Assembly (NCBI RefSeq): GCF_007991735.1
Contig: NZ_BJYX01000003.1
Span: 1 to 64,000, forward strand
From: Terrabacter aerolatus
GTDB taxonomy: Bacteria; Actinomycetota; Actinomycetes; Actinomycetales; Dermatophilaceae
Direction: 5' to 3'
Length of the DNA stretch: 64,000 nucleotides
A program made the position numbers and the translations under genes. Numbering within the stretch: position 1 is the first letter of the stretch; each line of letters opens with the position of its first letter. Below are positions 49,410 through 59,918 of the stretch, piece by piece. The notes under the pieces are model-generated. The model saw nothing but the letters and a program-made list of their open reading frames with translations, was not told where the DNA came from and made no database searches.

Positions 49410-49415
49410 AACCTA
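49410..49415 (-). promoter_or_regulatory. -10 hexamer of pgeF
   Basis: TAGGTT on the minus strand, 7 bases before the GTG at 49402. It supports that codon as the start of a leaderless pgeF-yggS-sepF mRNA. The two alternative start codons would lie upstream of the predicted transcript start. Confidence 0.45.
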
Positions 49416-49471
49416 TCCCGGGGCCGTCCGCCCGACGGACGCCCGCGGCGGCGCCCCGGGCAGGGACGACG

Positions 49472-49506
49472 ACGGGCGGGAGACGCAGTCTGCGTCTCCC
49501 GCCCGT
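49472..49506 (-). terminator. Terminator of ftsZ
   Basis: A perfect 17-bp stem (ACGGGCGGGAGACGCAG and complement) with a one-base nominal loop, 24 bases after the ftsZ stop. It separates ftsZ from the pgeF-yggS-sepF unit. Confidence 0.9.
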
Positions 49507-49529
49507 GCGAAGCCGGTCTCGGTGTCGAC

Positions 49530-50822
49530 CTACTTGAGGAAGTCCGGGACGTCGAGGTCGTCGCCCTCGTCGAAGGTCACCTGTCGCGGTGGCTGCTGGG
49601 TGGCGGGCGCCGGGACGTGGTGCTGCGGCTGCTGCTGGTGCACCGCCGGCGCGGCGGGCTGCTGCGTCGGGAGCTGCTGGCTCTGCGGCTGGTGCTGCAC
49701 GGGCGCCGGGTGCACCTGCTGCTGGGCAGGCTGCGCGACGCCGTTGGTGTGCTGCGGCTGGGCCTGCTGCGGCGCCGGCGCGGCCGGACGCTGCGGCGGG
49801 GCCTGCTGCTGGGACTGCTGCGGGCGCCCCATGACCTGTCCGAGGGCACGGTCGTCGTGGCGCTGCGTGGGGCCGCCGCTGTCGAACCCGGCGGCGATGA
49901 CGGTGACCCGCACCTCGTCGCCGAGCGCGTCGTCGATGACCGCACCGAAGATGATGTTGGCCTCGGGGTGCGCCGCCTCCTGGACGAGACGGGCGGCCTC
50001 GTTGATCTCGAAGAGACCGAGGTCGGAGCCACCCTGGATGGAGAGCAGCACGCCGTGGGCACCGTCGATCGAGGCCTCGAGCAGGGGGCTGCTGATGGCC
50101 AGCTCGGCGGCCTGGACGGCGCGGTCCTCGCCCCGGGCGGAGCCGATGCCCATGAGGGCGGAGCCGGCGCCCTGCATGACCGACTTGACGTCGGCGAAGT
50201 CGAGGTTGATCAGGCCCGGCGTCGTGATGAGGTCGGTGATGCCCTGGACACCGGAGAGCAGGACCTGGTCGGCCGAGCGGAAGGCGTCCATCATCGAGAC
50301 GTTGCGGTCGCTGATCGACAGCAGTCGGTCGTTGGGGATGACGATGAGGGTGTCGACCTCCTCGCGGAGGCTCCCGATGCCCGACTCGGCCTGGTTGGCT
50401 CGACGGCGCCCCTCGAAGGTGAAGGGACGCGTCACGACACCGATGGTCAGGGCGCCGAGCTGGCGGGCGATGCGGGCCACGACGGGGGCGCCGCCGGTGC
50501 CGGTGCCGCCGCCCTCACCTGCCGTGACGAAGACCATGTCGGCCCCCTTGAGGACCTCCTCGATCTCCTCGGCGTGGTCCTCTGCGGCCTTCTTGCCGAC
50601 CTCGGGGTCGGCGCCGGCGCCGAGGCCGCGGGTGAGCTCACGGCCGACGTCGAGCTTGACGTCGGCGTCGCTCATGAGCAGGGCCTGGGCGTCGGTGTTG
50701 ATGGCGATGAACTCGACACCCTTGAGGCCGACCTCGATCATGCGATTGATGGCATTGACGCCGCCGCCGCCGATGCCGACGACCTTGATGACGGCCAAGT
50801 AGTTCTGCGGTGCTGCTGCCAC
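49530..50822 (-). CDS. ftsZ: Cell division GTPase FtsZ
   Basis: Tubulin homologue forming the Z ring. The 430 residues include the tubulin signature GGGTGTG (104-110), the T7 loop region [10 protein letters not shown], a Gln/Pro/His-rich linker (about 320-408, unusually rich in QPQ runs) and the C-terminal peptide [10 protein letters not shown], the SepF-binding tail. The GTG at 50822 has GGAAGG upstream. It is separated from ftsQ by 405 bases with no ftsA, as normal for actinobacteria. Confidence 0.98.
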   Translation of the reverse strand: MAAAPQNYLAVIKVVGIGGGGVNAINRMIEVGLKGVEFIAINTDAQALLMSDADVKLDVGRELTRGLGAGADPEVGKKAAEDHAEEIEEVLKGADMVFVTAGEGGGTGTGGAPVVARIARQLGALTIGVVTRPFTFEGRRRANQAESGIGSLREEVDTLIVIPNDRLLSISDRNVSMMDAFRSADQVLLSGVQGITDLITTPGLINLDFADVKSVMQGAGSALMGIGSARGEDRAVQAAELAISSPLLEASIDGAHGVLLSIQGGSDLGLFEINEAARLVQEAAHPEANIIFGAVIDDALGDEVRVTVIAAGFDSGGPTQRHDDRALGQVMGRPQQSQQQAPPQRPAAPAPQQAQPQHTNGVAQPAQQQVHPAPVQHQPQSQQLPTQQPAAPAVHQQQPQHHVPAPATQQPPRQVTFDEGDDLDVPDFLK

Positions 50823-51227
50823 GAGAGTGGGCCTTCCTGACTGGTGGTGCCGGTGCTTCGTGTGGTCTGGGGGGCTGTGCTGGATCTGCGGGGAAAGCGG
50901 GAGATCGTGCGGCTCGGTCCGAGCCTGTAGCCCTCAAACCTTAAACGTCGACATAAAGGTTACAGTTTGGTCACGAACCAGTGCCCCGACGGTATGACGC
51001 GCCACAGGGTGGTTCAACCCACGCTGCGGCGTGTCGTCGCGGGGATTGCCCCATTTCCGAGAGCCGCGCCCCACGGGCCCCACCAGCACCACCGGACGAC
51101 GGGGTCGTTCGAAGGGAAAGCCTCCCACGAGGCCCACCGACCCGAGCGGCGGGGTCCCGGCGAGATCTCGCCTGCAGGCTCCCCGAGGCCACGGTCGGTC
51201 ATCGCAGCCCCCAGGGGCTCACGACGG
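50823..51227. other. 405-base ftsQ-ftsZ intergenic region
   Basis: No convincing gene. It holds the ftsZ promoter region: the GTGACC-N5-GTAACC direct repeat (50958-50974), an imperfect inverted repeat with AACCTT/AAGGTT arms (50937-50942 and 50956-50961) around GTCGAC, and an AGCCCC/GGGGCT hairpin shortly after the ftsQ stop. A 62-codon frame at 51014-51202 has no homology I recognise and is not annotated. The lower GC content around 50935-50980 stands out. Confidence 0.7.
50958..50979 (-). promoter_or_regulatory. MtrA-like direct repeat upstream of ftsZ
   Basis: Minus strand GTGACC (50969-50974), five bases, GTAACC (50958-50963): two 6-base half-sites with an 11-base period. This matches the direct-repeat pattern reported for the response regulator MtrA in Streptomyces. 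It lies inside GGTTCGTGACC (50969-50979), which also occurs upstream of divIVA. The assignment to MtrA is inferred; mtrA is not in the window. Confidence 0.5.
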
Positions 51228-52004
51228 TCAGCGCGTCACCGGCGACGACGGGACACTGACGTCGATCGTCGATCCGGGCTGGGGCAGCAGGAGCCTCACG
51301 AGCTCGGCCTTGCGCTGTCCGTTGTCCGCGCCGCCCCACACCACCGTCTTGCCCCTGCCGCCGTTCGGCGTCACGGTGAACGACACCTGGTCGGCCGTCG
51401 ACACCGAGATCCCGGAGACGTCGGCGCGGAGGGCGGGCGCGAGCGACCCGAGGGCGGCCAGTGCGGCGTCGACCCCCGCCTTGGTGACCTGCGCGGCACC
51501 GGAGCTCACGAGGGGCACGCCTGCCGGCGGGCTGCCGACGGTCCGGAAGGTGAAGCCCTCGCGGTCCACGACGTCGACCTCACCCTGAGGGTTGCGCACG
51601 GCGAGCACGGCGACCCGCGGGGTCACGGTGACCACGACGGTGTCGGGGAGGCTGCGCGTCACCGAGACGTCGCTCCAGGCCCGCCCGGCCAGCAGCCGTG
51701 CGGTCACGGCGTCGGTGTCGACGCGCATCAGGGGACCGCCCAGCGGAACCTGGGCCGCGGTGCGCACCTGTCCCGCGGCGGCCGCGCTCACCCCGTGGAC
51801 CTCGACCCTGGAGACCGTCAGGAGACTGCTGAACCACCCCAGCCACGCCAGTGCTCCAGCGACGAGCAGGAGCGCCACGAGGACGCCCGCCACCAGCCGC
51901 GGGCGGCGGCGCGCAGCGGCCGCGCGGCGTTCGAAGCGCGTGCGCGACGACGCGAGGCCGGTGCCGGCCACCCGTCGTCGCGTCGTGCCGCGTTCGAGCG
52001 TCAC
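51228..52004 (-). CDS. ftsQ: Cell division protein FtsQ
   Basis: Bitopic divisome protein. The 258 residues comprise a basic cytoplasmic N terminus (1-36), one membrane helix (about 37-58), an extracellular POTRA domain (about 64-133; VSRVEVHGVS) and the FtsQ/DivIB beta domain. The GTG at 52004 overlaps the murC stop (GTGA). Last of the overlapping chain from murE. Confidence 0.95.
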   Translation of the reverse strand: MTLERGTTRRRVAGTGLASSRTRFERRAAAARRRPRLVAGVLVALLLVAGALAWLGWFSSLLTVSRVEVHGVSAAAAGQVRTAAQVPLGGPLMRVDTDAVTARLLAGRAWSDVSVTRSLPDTVVVTVTPRVAVLAVRNPQGEVDVVDREGFTFRTVGSPPAGVPLVSSGAAQVTKAGVDAALAALGSLAPALRADVSGISVSTADQVSFTVTPNGGRGKTVVWGGADNGQRKAELVRLLLPQPGSTIDVSVPSSPVTR

Positions 52005-53476
52005 GGCGCGCCTCCTCCGAGGGCTCGCAGCACCTCCGGGCCGATCATCGTCACGTCACCGGCTCCGACGGTGAGCACGAGGTCGCCCGGGCGCGCGAGG
52101 GCAGCCACCATGGGGGCGACCTCCGACCACGACGGGACGTAGTGGACCTCGACCTCCGGGCGAGCGGCCGTCACGGCGTCGGCCACCAGCCGCCCGGACA
52201 CGCCGGGCACCGGGTCCTCGCGCGCCGCGTACACGTCCATGACGACGACGACGTCCGCCGGCGAGAGTCCCGAGCCCAGCTCGGCCGCGAAGTCGCGCGT
52301 CCGGCTGTAGAGGTGCGGCTGGAAGACGACGACGAGGCGGCCGCTGTCGCCGACGAGGTCCTTGGCGGTTGCCACGACGGCGGCGACCTTGCCGGCGTTG
52401 TGGGCGTAGTCGTCGACGACGACGACTCCTCCCGCCTCGCCCTTGGGCTCGAACCGGCGGCGGGTGCCGGTGAACGAGGCCAGACCGGCGAGGACCCGGT
52501 CGGGGGCCTGCCCGAGCCCGTGCACGGCGGCTGCGTAGGCGGCGGCGGCGTTGAGGGCGTTGTGGCGACCGGGCACCCCGAGCGTCATGCGCCGCTCGAC
52601 CCCCTCGTCGCGGACCGTCACCGACGAGGTGACGCCGTCCTGGCGGTGGTCCGCCAGCACGACGTCCGACGCCGGGTCGAAGCCGTAGGTCAGCACGCGC
52701 GTCCCCGCCGCTCGGGCGCGGGCGGCCAGGGCGAGCGAGCCGGCGTCGTCCGCGCAGGTGACGAGCAGCCCACCGGGCCGGATCGTGTCGACGAAGGCGT
52801 CGTACGCGGCCTGCACAACAGTGAAGTTCGAGTAGAAGTCGAGGTGGTCCGGCTGCACGTTCGTGACGATCGCGACCTCGGGCCGGTAGACGACGAAGGA
52901 CCCGTCGCTCTCGTCGGCCTCGACGACGAAGACGTCGTCGGTCCCGTCGTGGGCGTTCGTGCCGTGCTTCGCCAGTTCGCCGCCGACGGCGAAGGACGGG
53001 TCGAGACCGCAGCCCTGCAGCGCGACGGTGAGCATCGAGGTGGTCGTCGTCTTGCCGTTGGCGCCGGCCACGGCCACCGGGCGTCGACCCTGCATGAGCG
53101 CCGCCAGACCCTGGGCCCGGTGGAGCACGGGGACCCCACGCTCGCGCGCCGCGACGAGCTCGACGTTGTCGTCGCGGATCGAGCTGCTCATGACGATGGC
53201 GTCGGCGCGCTCCTGGTGGCCCTCGTGGAACCCGACCCACACGCCGGCACCCTCGCTCTCGAGGGCCTTGAGGACCGGGACGTCCTTGGCGTCGCTGCCG
53301 GTGACGCGGATGCCGCGGGCGAGCATGATGCGGGCGACGCCCGACATGCCGGCCCCGCCGATGGCGAGGAAGTGCACGCGGCCGAGCTCGGCGACGCTCG
53401 GCACCGGAGCCCTGAAGTCGAAGCGTGCTGCCGCGAACGGGTCGTCGACGCTCGGGGTGTGCGGGGTCTGGGTCAT
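52001..53476 (-). CDS. murC: UDP-N-acetylmuramate-L-alanine ligase
   Basis: Adds L-alanine to UDP-MurNAc. The 491 residues have the N-terminal UDP-binding fold (FLAIGGAGMSGVA), the P loop AGANGKTTTT (137-146), VVEADESDGSF and DDYAHNAGKV. A short N-terminal extension (about 1-30) is specific. The ATG at 53476 overlaps the murG stop. Confidence 0.97.
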   Translation of the reverse strand: MTQTPHTPSVDDPFAAARFDFRAPVPSVAELGRVHFLAIGGAGMSGVARIMLARGIRVTGSDAKDVPVLKALESEGAGVWVGFHEGHQERADAIVMSSSIRDDNVELVAARERGVPVLHRAQGLAALMQGRRPVAVAGANGKTTTTSMLTVALQGCGLDPSFAVGGELAKHGTNAHDGTDDVFVVEADESDGSFVVYRPEVAIVTNVQPDHLDFYSNFTVVQAAYDAFVDTIRPGGLLVTCADDAGSLALAARARAAGTRVLTYGFDPASDVVLADHRQDGVTSSVTVRDEGVERRMTLGVPGRHNALNAAAAYAAAVHGLGQAPDRVLAGLASFTGTRRRFEPKGEAGGVVVVDDYAHNAGKVAAVVATAKDLVGDSGRLVVVFQPHLYSRTRDFAAELGSGLSPADVVVVMDVYAAREDPVPGVSGRLVADAVTAARPEVEVHYVPSWSEVAPMVAALARPGDLVLTVGAGDVTMIGPEVLRALGGGAP

Positions 53477-54585
53477 CGGTGGTCCCTGCCTTCGGCTGCC
53501 CGGTCGACGAGGTCTGCGAGCGTCTCGTCGGCAGTGGGCTCGCCGAGCGTCCGGGCCGCCGCCGCCATGCGGGCCACCCGCTCCGGGTCGGTCGCGAGCG
53601 GGACGAGCACGGTGTCGATCCACTCCGGCGTGAAGGCCGCGTCGTCGACGAGCAGGCCACCTCCGGCAGCCACGACGTCGGTGGCGTTGAGGACCTGCTC
53701 GCCGTTGCCGACGGGCAGCGGGACGTAGACGGCGGGCAGGCCGACAGCAGTCAGCTCGCACACCGTGTTGGCGCCCGAGCGCGCCACCACGAGGTCGGCG
53801 ACGGCATACGCCAGCTCCATGCGGTCGGCGTAGGGGACGACGACGTAGGGCGCCCCACCCCCGAGCGCCTCCGGGGCGAACTCCTTGCCCAGACCGGTGA
53901 CGTGGAGCACCTGCACCCCCGACTCGCGCAGCTGCGACACCCGGGCACGGAAGGCGTCGTTGAGGCGCTGAGCGCCCAGGGAGCCGCCGGTGACGAGGAC
54001 CGTGGGCCACTGCGCCTCGAGGCCGAAGTGCGCGAGCGCCTGGGCCCGCACCGCAGCGCGGTCGAGCGTGCTGACCTCACGGCGCAGCGGCATACCGACT
54101 CGTTGGGCGTGCGGCAGCGACGTGCTCGAGAAGGTCGTCGCCACGGCACTGGCGAAGCGCGCTCCGAGGCGGTTGGCCAGGCCGGGACGGGCGTTCTGCT
54201 CGTGGATGACGATCGGCACGTGCCGACGTCGCGCCGCGAGGTAGGCGGGAGTGCTGACGTAGCCACCGAACCCGACGACGACCTCGGCCCCGGTGTCGTC
54301 GATGGCCGCTCCGGCGGCGTCGACCGCCGCCTTGAGGCGACCGGGCAGCCGCAGGAGGTCGACGCTCGGGCGTCGGGGCAGCGGCACCTTCGGGACGAAC
54401 CTCAGGTCGTAGCCGCGGGCCGGCACGAGGCGTGCCTCGAGCCCCTCCTGCGTGCCGAGGGCCGTCACCCGCAGGTCGGGGTGACGGCGGCGCAGGGCGT
54501 CGGCGAGGGCCAGGAGCGGCGACACGTGGCCAGCGCTCCCTCCCCCGGCGAGCAGGACGGAGGTGGGCGAGGACAGCGGGATCAC
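53473..54585 (-). CDS. murG: UDP-GlcNAc transferase MurG
   Basis: Makes lipid II from lipid I on the inner membrane face. The 370 residues include the GGGSAGHVSP loop (14-23), GFGGYVSTP, IHEQNARPGLANR, the GGSLGAQ loop and ARSGANTVCEL of the GT28 fold. The GTG at 54585 overlaps the ftsW stop (GTGA). Confidence 0.97.
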   Translation of the reverse strand: MIPLSSPTSVLLAGGGSAGHVSPLLALADALRRRHPDLRVTALGTQEGLEARLVPARGYDLRFVPKVPLPRRPSVDLLRLPGRLKAAVDAAGAAIDDTGAEVVVGFGGYVSTPAYLAARRRHVPIVIHEQNARPGLANRLGARFASAVATTFSSTSLPHAQRVGMPLRREVSTLDRAAVRAQALAHFGLEAQWPTVLVTGGSLGAQRLNDAFRARVSQLRESGVQVLHVTGLGKEFAPEALGGGAPYVVVPYADRMELAYAVADLVVARSGANTVCELTAVGLPAVYVPLPVGNGEQVLNATDVVAAGGGLLVDDAAFTPEWIDTVLVPLATDPERVARMAAAARTLGEPTADETLADLVDRAAEGRDHR

Positions 54586-55922
54586 CGACTTCTACGAGAT
54601 TGCGGGACGGAGCGGACGCGGGAGGGCAGCACCGCGAGGGACCGGCGGACCAGGCTGGGACGGGCGTCGAGCAGGGCCTTGCAGCCGGGCTCGTTGCGCG
54701 CGAAGGACAGGAGTATCCCCAGGGCGAACAATGTCGTCACGAGCGAGGAACCACCGGCGGAGACGAGCGGCAGCGGCACCCCGATGACGGGGAAGAGCCC
54801 GATGACCGCGCCGATGTTGATGATGGCCTGCCCGAGCAGCCACGTCATGATGCCGAAGCCCGCGATGCGCACGAAGCGGTCCTGGGTGCGGCTGACGAGC
54901 CGGAAGCACGCCCACGCGAGGATGCCGAAGAGGAGCAGGACCATGAGGGTGCCCGGCAGGCCGAGCTCCTCACCGATGATGGCGAAGATAAAGTCGTTGT
55001 GGGCCTCGGAGAGCCACTCCCACTTCTCCTTGGAAGCACCGAGGCCGACGCCCCACCAGCCGCCGTCGGCGAGGGCGTAGAGGCCGTGCACCGACTGCCC
55101 GCACCACCCGTCCGGGTCGGCGTTGCACGCCGGGCTCAGCCAGTTGGCGATGCGGCTCGTGCGGTTGTCGCTGCCGGTCACCATGAGCGCGACGCCGATG
55201 ACGGCGAGACCTCCGGCGATGGCGAACACCCGCTTGGGTGCCCCGGCCACGAGCAGGACCGCGGCGATGATGAGGAGCACGACCATGGCCGTGCCGAGGT
55301 CGTGGCCGACGAGGATGAGACCGATGACGATCCCGGAGATCGGCGCCAGGAAGGGCAGCGCGACGTGGAGCAGGCTCGTCATGCGCGCGGACTTGTTGGC
55401 GAAGATGACCGCACCGACGAGAACCAGTCCGAGCTTGGCGAACTCGGACGGCTGGAACTGCACCGGCCCGATCGCCAGCCAGTTCTGGTTGCCGTTGACG
55501 TCGCGACCGAACGGGATGACGGCGGCGAGCAGCAGCACCGAGACGACGATCATCGGGAAGGCGAGACGCTTCCACCAGCTGACGTCGAGGCGGCTGGCGA
55601 CCGCGGCCGCGACGGCCCCGAGGACCGCGAAGAGCAGCTGGCGCACGAAGACGCTGTACGAGGCCTCGTCGGCGAGGAGGGCCTCCACGCTGGAGGCCGA
55701 GAAGACCATGATGAGGCCGAAGACGACGAGCGTCGAGGTGGTGCCGAGGATGAGGTAGTACGTCGTCAACGGGGACTCGAGCTTGCCGATGACCGGCAAC
55801 GAACGCAGCCCGGTGGACGTGCCGGTCGTGCCGGCCTTCGTCGCCGTCTTGGCACCGGTCTTGGCACCGGTCCTGGCAGCCGTCCTCGGGCCCGCCTTGT
55901 CGTCGGCGGTCGTCGTGCTCAC
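54582..55922 (-). CDS. ftsW: Septal peptidoglycan polymerase FtsW
   Basis: SEDS-family glycosyltransferase working with FtsI. The 446 residues comprise a 40-residue Lys/Ala/Thr-rich cytoplasmic tail with TGAKTGAKTATKAG repeats, then about ten membrane helices. FQPSEFAKL, GHDLGTA, SEAHNDFIFAIIGEELG and PLPLVSAGGSS are SEDS hallmarks. It carries a C-terminal basic tail. The GTG at 55922 overlaps the murD stop (GTGA). Confidence 0.97.
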   Translation of the reverse strand: MSTTTADDKAGPRTAARTGAKTGAKTATKAGTTGTSTGLRSLPVIGKLESPLTTYYLILGTTSTLVVFGLIMVFSASSVEALLADEASYSVFVRQLLFAVLGAVAAAVASRLDVSWWKRLAFPMIVVSVLLLAAVIPFGRDVNGNQNWLAIGPVQFQPSEFAKLGLVLVGAVIFANKSARMTSLLHVALPFLAPISGIVIGLILVGHDLGTAMVVLLIIAAVLLVAGAPKRVFAIAGGLAVIGVALMVTGSDNRTSRIANWLSPACNADPDGWCGQSVHGLYALADGGWWGVGLGASKEKWEWLSEAHNDFIFAIIGEELGLPGTLMVLLLFGILAWACFRLVSRTQDRFVRIAGFGIMTWLLGQAIINIGAVIGLFPVIGVPLPLVSAGGSSLVTTLFALGILLSFARNEPGCKALLDARPSLVRRSLAVLPSRVRSVPQSRRSR

Positions 55923-57409
55923 TCCAGCCCCCCGTGTGCCTCCAGGTGCCGCCGGACCGCCTCCTCGAAGGCGTCGCCGCGGGCCCCGTAGTTCGTGAAC
56001 ATGTCCATCGAGGCGGCAGCGGGTGCGAGCAGCACGACGTCGCCCGGCTGGGCGAGGTGCGCGGCCTCCCTGACGACTCGGTCCATGACTCCAGTGTCCG
56101 TCTCGGACAGGTCCACGACCGGGACATCGGGCGCGTGTCGGGAAAGGGCCTGGGCGATCTGGTCGCGGTCGGCGCCGATGAGGACGACGCCGCGCAGCCG
56201 GGACGCCATCTCCTCGACGAGGCTGTCGACGTCGGCCCCCTTGAGCAGTCCGCCGGCGACCCACACGACCGAGTCGAAGGAGCGGATCGCCGCGGCCGCG
56301 GCGTGCGGGTTGGTGGCCTTGGAGTCGTTGACGAACCGGACGCCCTTCACGGTGGCGATCTCGGCGATCCGGTGACGGTCCGGCCGGAAGGCGCGCAGCC
56401 CGTCCCGGACCGCGATGGGACCGACGCCGTAGGCACGGGCCAGCGCGGCGGCGGCGAGGGCGTTGGCGACGTAGTGCGGCGCGATCGAGGGGGCGTCGCC
56501 CTGGAGGTCGGCGATGGTGCACAGCTCCGCTGCGGAACGCTGTCGCTGCTCGACGAAGGCGCGGTCGGCGAGGACGTCCTCGACGACGCCGACCATCGAG
56601 GGCGCCGGGATGCCCGTGGTGAAGCCGATGGCGCGGCAGCCCTCGACGACGTTGGCCTCCATGACGAGCTGCTCGGTCTGGATGTCCGCGACGTTGTAGA
56701 TGCAGGCCAGGTGGGTGTTCTCGTAGATCTTCCCCTTGGCCCGGAGGTACTCGGCGTAGCTGCCGTGCCAGTCGATGTGGTCGGGAGCGACGTTGAGCAC
56801 CGCCGAGGCGACCGCCGAGACGGAGCGCTGCCAGTGCAGCTGGAAGCTGGAGAGCTCGACGGCGAGCACGTCGTAGGGCTCGGGGTGGAGGACTGCCTCG
56901 AGGAGCGGGGTGCCGACGTTGCCGGCCGACGTCGCACGCAGCCCTGCGTGGCGCAGGATCGAGGCGAGCATGTTGACCGTGGTCGTCTTGCCGTTGGTGC
57001 CCGTGACGGTGAGCCACGGAGCGGCGCCCTCCTGCGCCCGCATGCGCCACGCGAGCTCGACCTCTCCCCACACGGGTATGCCGGCCGTGGCGGCCGCGAG
57101 CATGAGCGGGTCGTGGGGTGGGACCCCGGGCGAGGTCACGACGAGCTCGGTGCCGGCCGGGGGCTCGGTCATGTGCTCGGCGCCGAGCCGGACGTCGACG
57201 TCGAGGATCTCGAGGATCGTGGCGCGCTCACGGATCGCCTCGGTCTCGTCGCGGGAGACGGCGACGACGTGCGCGCCGCGGTCGGCGAGGGCGTCGGCGG
57301 CCGCGAAGCCGGAGACGCCGAGCCCGACGACGAGGACGCGCAGGCCGGACCAGTCGGCGTCCCGGTGGGTCAGTCCCTCACGGGGCTCGTAGAGCGGGTC
57401 GTAGCTCAC
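55919..57409 (-). CDS. murD: UDP-MurNAc-L-Ala-D-Glu ligase
   Basis: Adds D-glutamate to UDP-MurNAc-L-Ala. The 496 residues include [13 protein letters not shown], the P loop [34 protein letters not shown] and [12 protein letters not shown]. The GTG at 57409 overlaps the mraY stop (GTGA). Confidence 0.97.
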   Translation of the reverse strand: MSYDPLYEPREGLTHRDADWSGLRVLVVGLGVSGFAAADALADRGAHVVAVSRDETEAIRERATILEILDVDVRLGAEHMTEPPAGTELVVTSPGVPPHDPLMLAAATAGIPVWGEVELAWRMRAQEGAAPWLTVTGTNGKTTTVNMLASILRHAGLRATSAGNVGTPLLEAVLHPEPYDVLAVELSSFQLHWQRSVSAVASAVLNVAPDHIDWHGSYAEYLRAKGKIYENTHLACIYNVADIQTEQLVMEANVVEGCRAIGFTTGIPAPSMVGVVEDVLADRAFVEQRQRSAAELCTIADLQGDAPSIAPHYVANALAAAALARAYGVGPIAVRDGLRAFRPDRHRIAEIATVKGVRFVNDSKATNPHAAAAAIRSFDSVVWVAGGLLKGADVDSLVEEMASRLRGVVLIGADRDQIAQALSRHAPDVPVVDLSETDTGVMDRVVREAAHLAQPGDVVLLAPAAASMDMFTNYGARGDAFEEAVRRHLEAHGGLE

Positions 57410-58491
57410 TGGGACCCCACCACCCATTCTGCGTAGAAGACGCCGAGCCCGAAGGCGACGAAGAGTCCGGCGATGATCCAGAACCGGACCACGACCGTCA
57501 CCTCGTTCCACCCGACCATCTCGAAGTGGTGGTGCAGTGGCGCCATCCTCAGCACCCGTTTGCCGGTGGTCTTGAACGAGGCCACCTGGGCGACGACGGA
57601 GAGCGTCTCGAGGACGAACATGCCGCCGAGGATGACGAGCAGCATCTCGGTGTGGGTCGTGATGGCGAGGCCGGCGAGGGCACCACCGAGGGCGAGGGAG
57701 CCGGTGTCGCCCATGAAGATCTTCGCGGGCGTCGCGTTCCACCAGAGGAACCCGAAGCAGGCTCCCATGCCCGCGGCCGCGACGAGCGCGAGGTCGTGGG
57801 AGTCGCGCACCTCGTAGCACTTGATGCCGGGGTTGGTCTGGCAGTTCTGGTTGTAGGTCCAGATGCTGATGAGCACGTAGGCGCCGAAGACCATCGTCGA
57901 GACACCCGTGGCGAGCCCGTCGAGGCCGTCGGTGAGGTTCACGCCGTTGGACGCGCCGGCGATCATGACGTTGGCGAAGATGACGAAGAGGATGACGCCC
58001 ACGACGGTGCTGCCGCCGAGGGCGAGGCTGAAGTTCGTGTCGCGCACGAACGAGACGAGCAGCGAGGCAGGCGTGCGGTACTGCTCGTTGGGGAACTGCA
58101 GCGCGAGCCCGGCGAACGTGATGCCGACGAGCGCCTGCCCCAGGAGCTTCTGCTTCGACCGCAGCCCGAGGCTGCGCTGCTTGCTGATCTTGATGAAGTC
58201 GTCGAGGAAGCCCACGAAGCCCAGGCCCGCCGCCAGGAAGAGGACGAGCAGCCCGCTCGCTGTGGGCGGGTTGAGCGTCAGCAGGTGCGCGAGGAAGTAG
58301 GCGCCGACCATCGCGGCGAGGATGACGGCCCCGCCCATCGTGGGCGTGCCGCGCTTCGTGTGGTGCGAGGTCGGACCGTCGTCACGGATGAACTGGCCGT
58401 AGCCCCGCTTGACGAGGTACTTGATGAACAGCGGCGTGCCGAACAACGAGATGAGCAGCGAGATCGACGCTGCGAGGAGGACACCCTTCAT
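57406..58491 (-). CDS. mraY: Phospho-MurNAc-pentapeptide translocase
   Basis: Integral membrane enzyme making lipid I. The 361 residues show about ten membrane helices, [28 protein letters not shown] with the catalytic aspartates, and [11 protein letters not shown]. The ATG at 58491 overlaps the murF stop (ATGA). Confidence 0.98.
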   Translation of the reverse strand: MKGVLLAASISLLISLFGTPLFIKYLVKRGYGQFIRDDGPTSHHTKRGTPTMGGAVILAAMVGAYFLAHLLTLNPPTASGLLVLFLAAGLGFVGFLDDFIKISKQRSLGLRSKQKLLGQALVGITFAGLALQFPNEQYRTPASLLVSFVRDTNFSLALGGSTVVGVILFVIFANVMIAGASNGVNLTDGLDGLATGVSTMVFGAYVLISIWTYNQNCQTNPGIKCYEVRDSHDLALVAAAGMGACFGFLWWNATPAKIFMGDTGSLALGGALAGLAITTHTEMLLVILGGMFVLETLSVVAQVASFKTTGKRVLRMAPLHHHFEMVGWNEVTVVVRFWIIAGLFVAFGLGVFYAEWVVGSQ

Positions 58492-59918
58492 CCGCGGGCC
58501 TCCTCTCCGGAGGTCGCCGGTGCGGGTGGCACCGTGATGTCGCCGCCCTCGGCGGCGAGCCGGTCACCGAGCCAGCGCAGCCCGCTGTCGCGGCTGGACT
58601 TGAGCAGGACGACGTCGCCGGGCCGCAGCCGCGACGCGAGCAGGTCGTGGGCCGCATCGGTGTCCGGGACCCACTCCGCGCCCGGGAACGCCTCGGCGAG
58701 GGGCCTGGCCCCGTCGCCGACGGCGACGACGTGGTCGAAGGCCAGCGACGCGGCATACGACCCCACGCCTGCGTGCTCCGCGTCGCTGTCGGGACCGAGC
58801 TCGAGCATGCCCCCGAGGACCGCCCAGCGCTCCCCCGTCACGTGCATCGCGGCGACGGCGTCGAGGGCAGCACGCATGGAGTCGGGATTGGCGTTGTACG
58901 CGTCGTTGACGACCACGACGCCGTCGGGGCGGTCGGTGATCTCCATGCGCCAGCGGCTCGCCGGCTCAGCCGCGGAGAGGCCCGCGACGACCTGGTCGAG
59001 CGACAGGCCGAGCTCGAGAGCCGCGGCAGCGACCGCGAGCGAGTTGCCGACGTGGTGGGCGCCGCTCTGGCGCAAGGAGACTCGTGCCGTGCCCTGCGGG
59101 CAGACGAGGGTGTATGCCGCCCTGCCGCGCTCGTCGAGGGTGACGTCCTCCGCGCGGACGTCCGCATCGGGGGCGAGTCCGACGAGCTGGACGCGGGAGG
59201 CCAGGCCGGCGGCCATGCCCGCGACGACGGCGTCGTCGGCGTTGAGGATCGACAGGCCCTCGGCCGGCACGGCACGAGGCAGCTCGGACTTGGCGCGGGC
59301 GATGTTCTCGCGGGACCCGAACTCCCCGATGTGGGCCGTGCCCACGTTGAGCACGATGGCGACCTGGGGAGGCGCGATGCGGGTGAGGTAGTCGATGTGA
59401 CCGATGCCGCGGGCACCCATCTCGGCGACGAGGAAGCGGGTCGTCGGGGTGACCCGGCACACGGTGAGCGGGACGCCGATCTCGCCGTTGAGCGAGTTGA
59501 CGGGTGCGACCGTCTCGGCGACCGACGACAGCACGGACGCGAGGAGGTCCTTGACGCTCGTCTTGCCGGACGAGCCGGTGACCCCGACGATGCGCAGCTC
59601 GGGCGCACGGTCGACGACGGCCCGGGCGACCCGGCCGAACGCGGTCTGCACGTCGTCGACGACGACGCAGGGCACGCCCTCGACGGGACGCGAGGTCAGG
59701 GCGGCCACGGCGCCGGCCGCCACCGCCTGGCCGACGAAGTCGTGGCCGTCGGCGGTCTCGCCGACCCGCGCCACGTAGAGGCTGCCGGGCCCGCAGTCCC
59801 GGGAGTCGGTGGTGACGGTGCCGTCGATGACGACGGACGCGCAGAGCTCCGGCGTCTCGACGCCGTGCACCTGCCCACCCGTGACGTCTCGGATCTCACC
59901 CAGGGTCAGGCCGATCAC
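58488..59918 (-). CDS. murF: UDP-MurNAc-tripeptide D-Ala-D-Ala ligase
   Basis: Adds D-Ala-D-Ala to the tripeptide precursor. The 476 residues include [14 protein letters not shown], the P loop [23 protein letters not shown] and [11 protein letters not shown]. The GTG at 59918 overlaps the murE stop (GTGA). Confidence 0.97.
   Translation of the reverse strand: MIGLTLGEIRDVTGGQVHGVETPELCASVVIDGTVTTDSRDCGPGSLYVARVGETADGHDFVGQAVAAGAVAALTSRPVEGVPCVVVDDVQTAFGRVARAVVDRAPELRIVGVTGSSGKTSVKDLLASVLSSVAETVAPVNSLNGEIGVPLTVCRVTPTTRFLVAEMGARGIGHIDYLTRIAPPQVAIVLNVGTAHIGEFGSRENIARAKSELPRAVPAEGLSILNADDAVVAGMAAGLASRVQLVGLAPDADVRAEDVTLDERGRAAYTLVCPQGTARVSLRQSGAHHVGNSLAVAAAALELGLSLDQVVAGLSAAEPASRWRMEITDRPDGVVVVNDAYNANPDSMRAALDAVAAMHVTGERWAVLGGMLELGPDSDAEHAGVGSYAASLAFDHVVAVGDGARPLAEAFPGAEWVPDTDAAHDLLASRLRPGDVVLLKSSRDSGLRWLGDRLAAEGGDITVPPAPATSGEEARG

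Noticed and set aside
51014-51202. 62-codon minus-strand frame in the ftsQ-ftsZ gap
   Set aside because: Trp/Pro/Gly-rich, no recognised family, no clear ribosome binding site; more likely non-coding promoter DNA.
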